From a bacterium (lineage in GTDB: Bacteria > Patescibacteriota > Patescibacteriia > Patescibacteriales > GWE2-39-37), in the NCBI GenBank assembly GCA_021786695.1, contig JAJYMT010000003.1, forward strand, positions 1-12,144: DNA of 12,144 nt. The letters are read 5' to 3'. Made by a program: the position numbers and the translations under genes. Below the pieces are notes generated by a model. It was not told the origin of the DNA. It did not search any database and was given only the letters and a program-made list of their open reading frames with translations. Below, in pieces: positions 12,113 to 12,144 of the stretch (positions are counted from its first letter, which is position 1; each line of letters starts with the position of its first letter).

Positions 12113-12144
12113 CCCTTTGAGGGGTTTCATTTTACGCTTAAATG

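Overview
The window looks like a piece of a small bacterial genome, most probably Patescibacteria (Candidate Phyla Radiation). This is inferred from compact genes often lacking a Shine-Dalgarno site, tRNA genes without an encoded CCA end, a CTP synthase with the variant GTVGEYQN loop, an unusual long ThyX-like protein, and many small GC-rich palindromes between genes. TGA is used as a stop (ftsE, thyX-like gene), so the code is standard. No search was run; the lineage is a judgement, not proof.

Layout. 1-111: tail of an unrecognised + strand gene, ending in a bidirectional terminator. 150-648: a minus-strand tRNA cluster read from a good promoter at 703-731. It holds tRNA-Gly(CCC), a tRNA-Thr(CGT) gene nested inside a second, interrupted tRNA-Thr(CGT) gene, and several tRNA fragments joined to palindromic elements. 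714-4026 (+): a secreted serine D,D-carboxypeptidase-like protein fused to an RlpA-like domain, then ftsE and ftsX overlapping by ATGA; together a cell-wall and division block. 4107-5830 (-): a ThyX-like protein of 457 residues and a four-CxxC zinc-ribbon protein, with promoter, leader and terminator visible. 5974-8501 (-): a P1B-type metal ATPase followed by a Nudix hydrolase. 8511-9103: no ordinary protein gene; it holds tRNA-Gln(TTG), a broken duplicate of its 5' end split by a palindrome, a second copy of a GGAA-loop element, and the leader of pyrG. 9104-12090 (+): CTP synthase, a small unknown protein, thioredoxin, and a small exported helical protein.

The most unusual content is at the tRNA loci. 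In the Thr and Gln cases a palindrome with the same ends (CTGCCCG...CGGGC on the + strand) sits exactly between AC and GAT of a tRNA sequence, with no visible target duplication, and an intact copy of the same tRNA is present beside it or inside it. A third, degenerate Thr case sits at the same place. A different GGAA-loop element is attached to truncated tRNA 3' ends at two other places. This suggests a small palindromic element family that targets, or is copied together with, tRNA genes.

Other points for a second look: a pyrG leader with a well-placed ribosome site for an overlapping leader ORF and a terminator-like hairpin; a metal ATPase whose phosphorylation motif reads DKTRTLT instead of DKTGTLT; and the D,D-carboxypeptidase/RlpA fusion directly before ftsEX.
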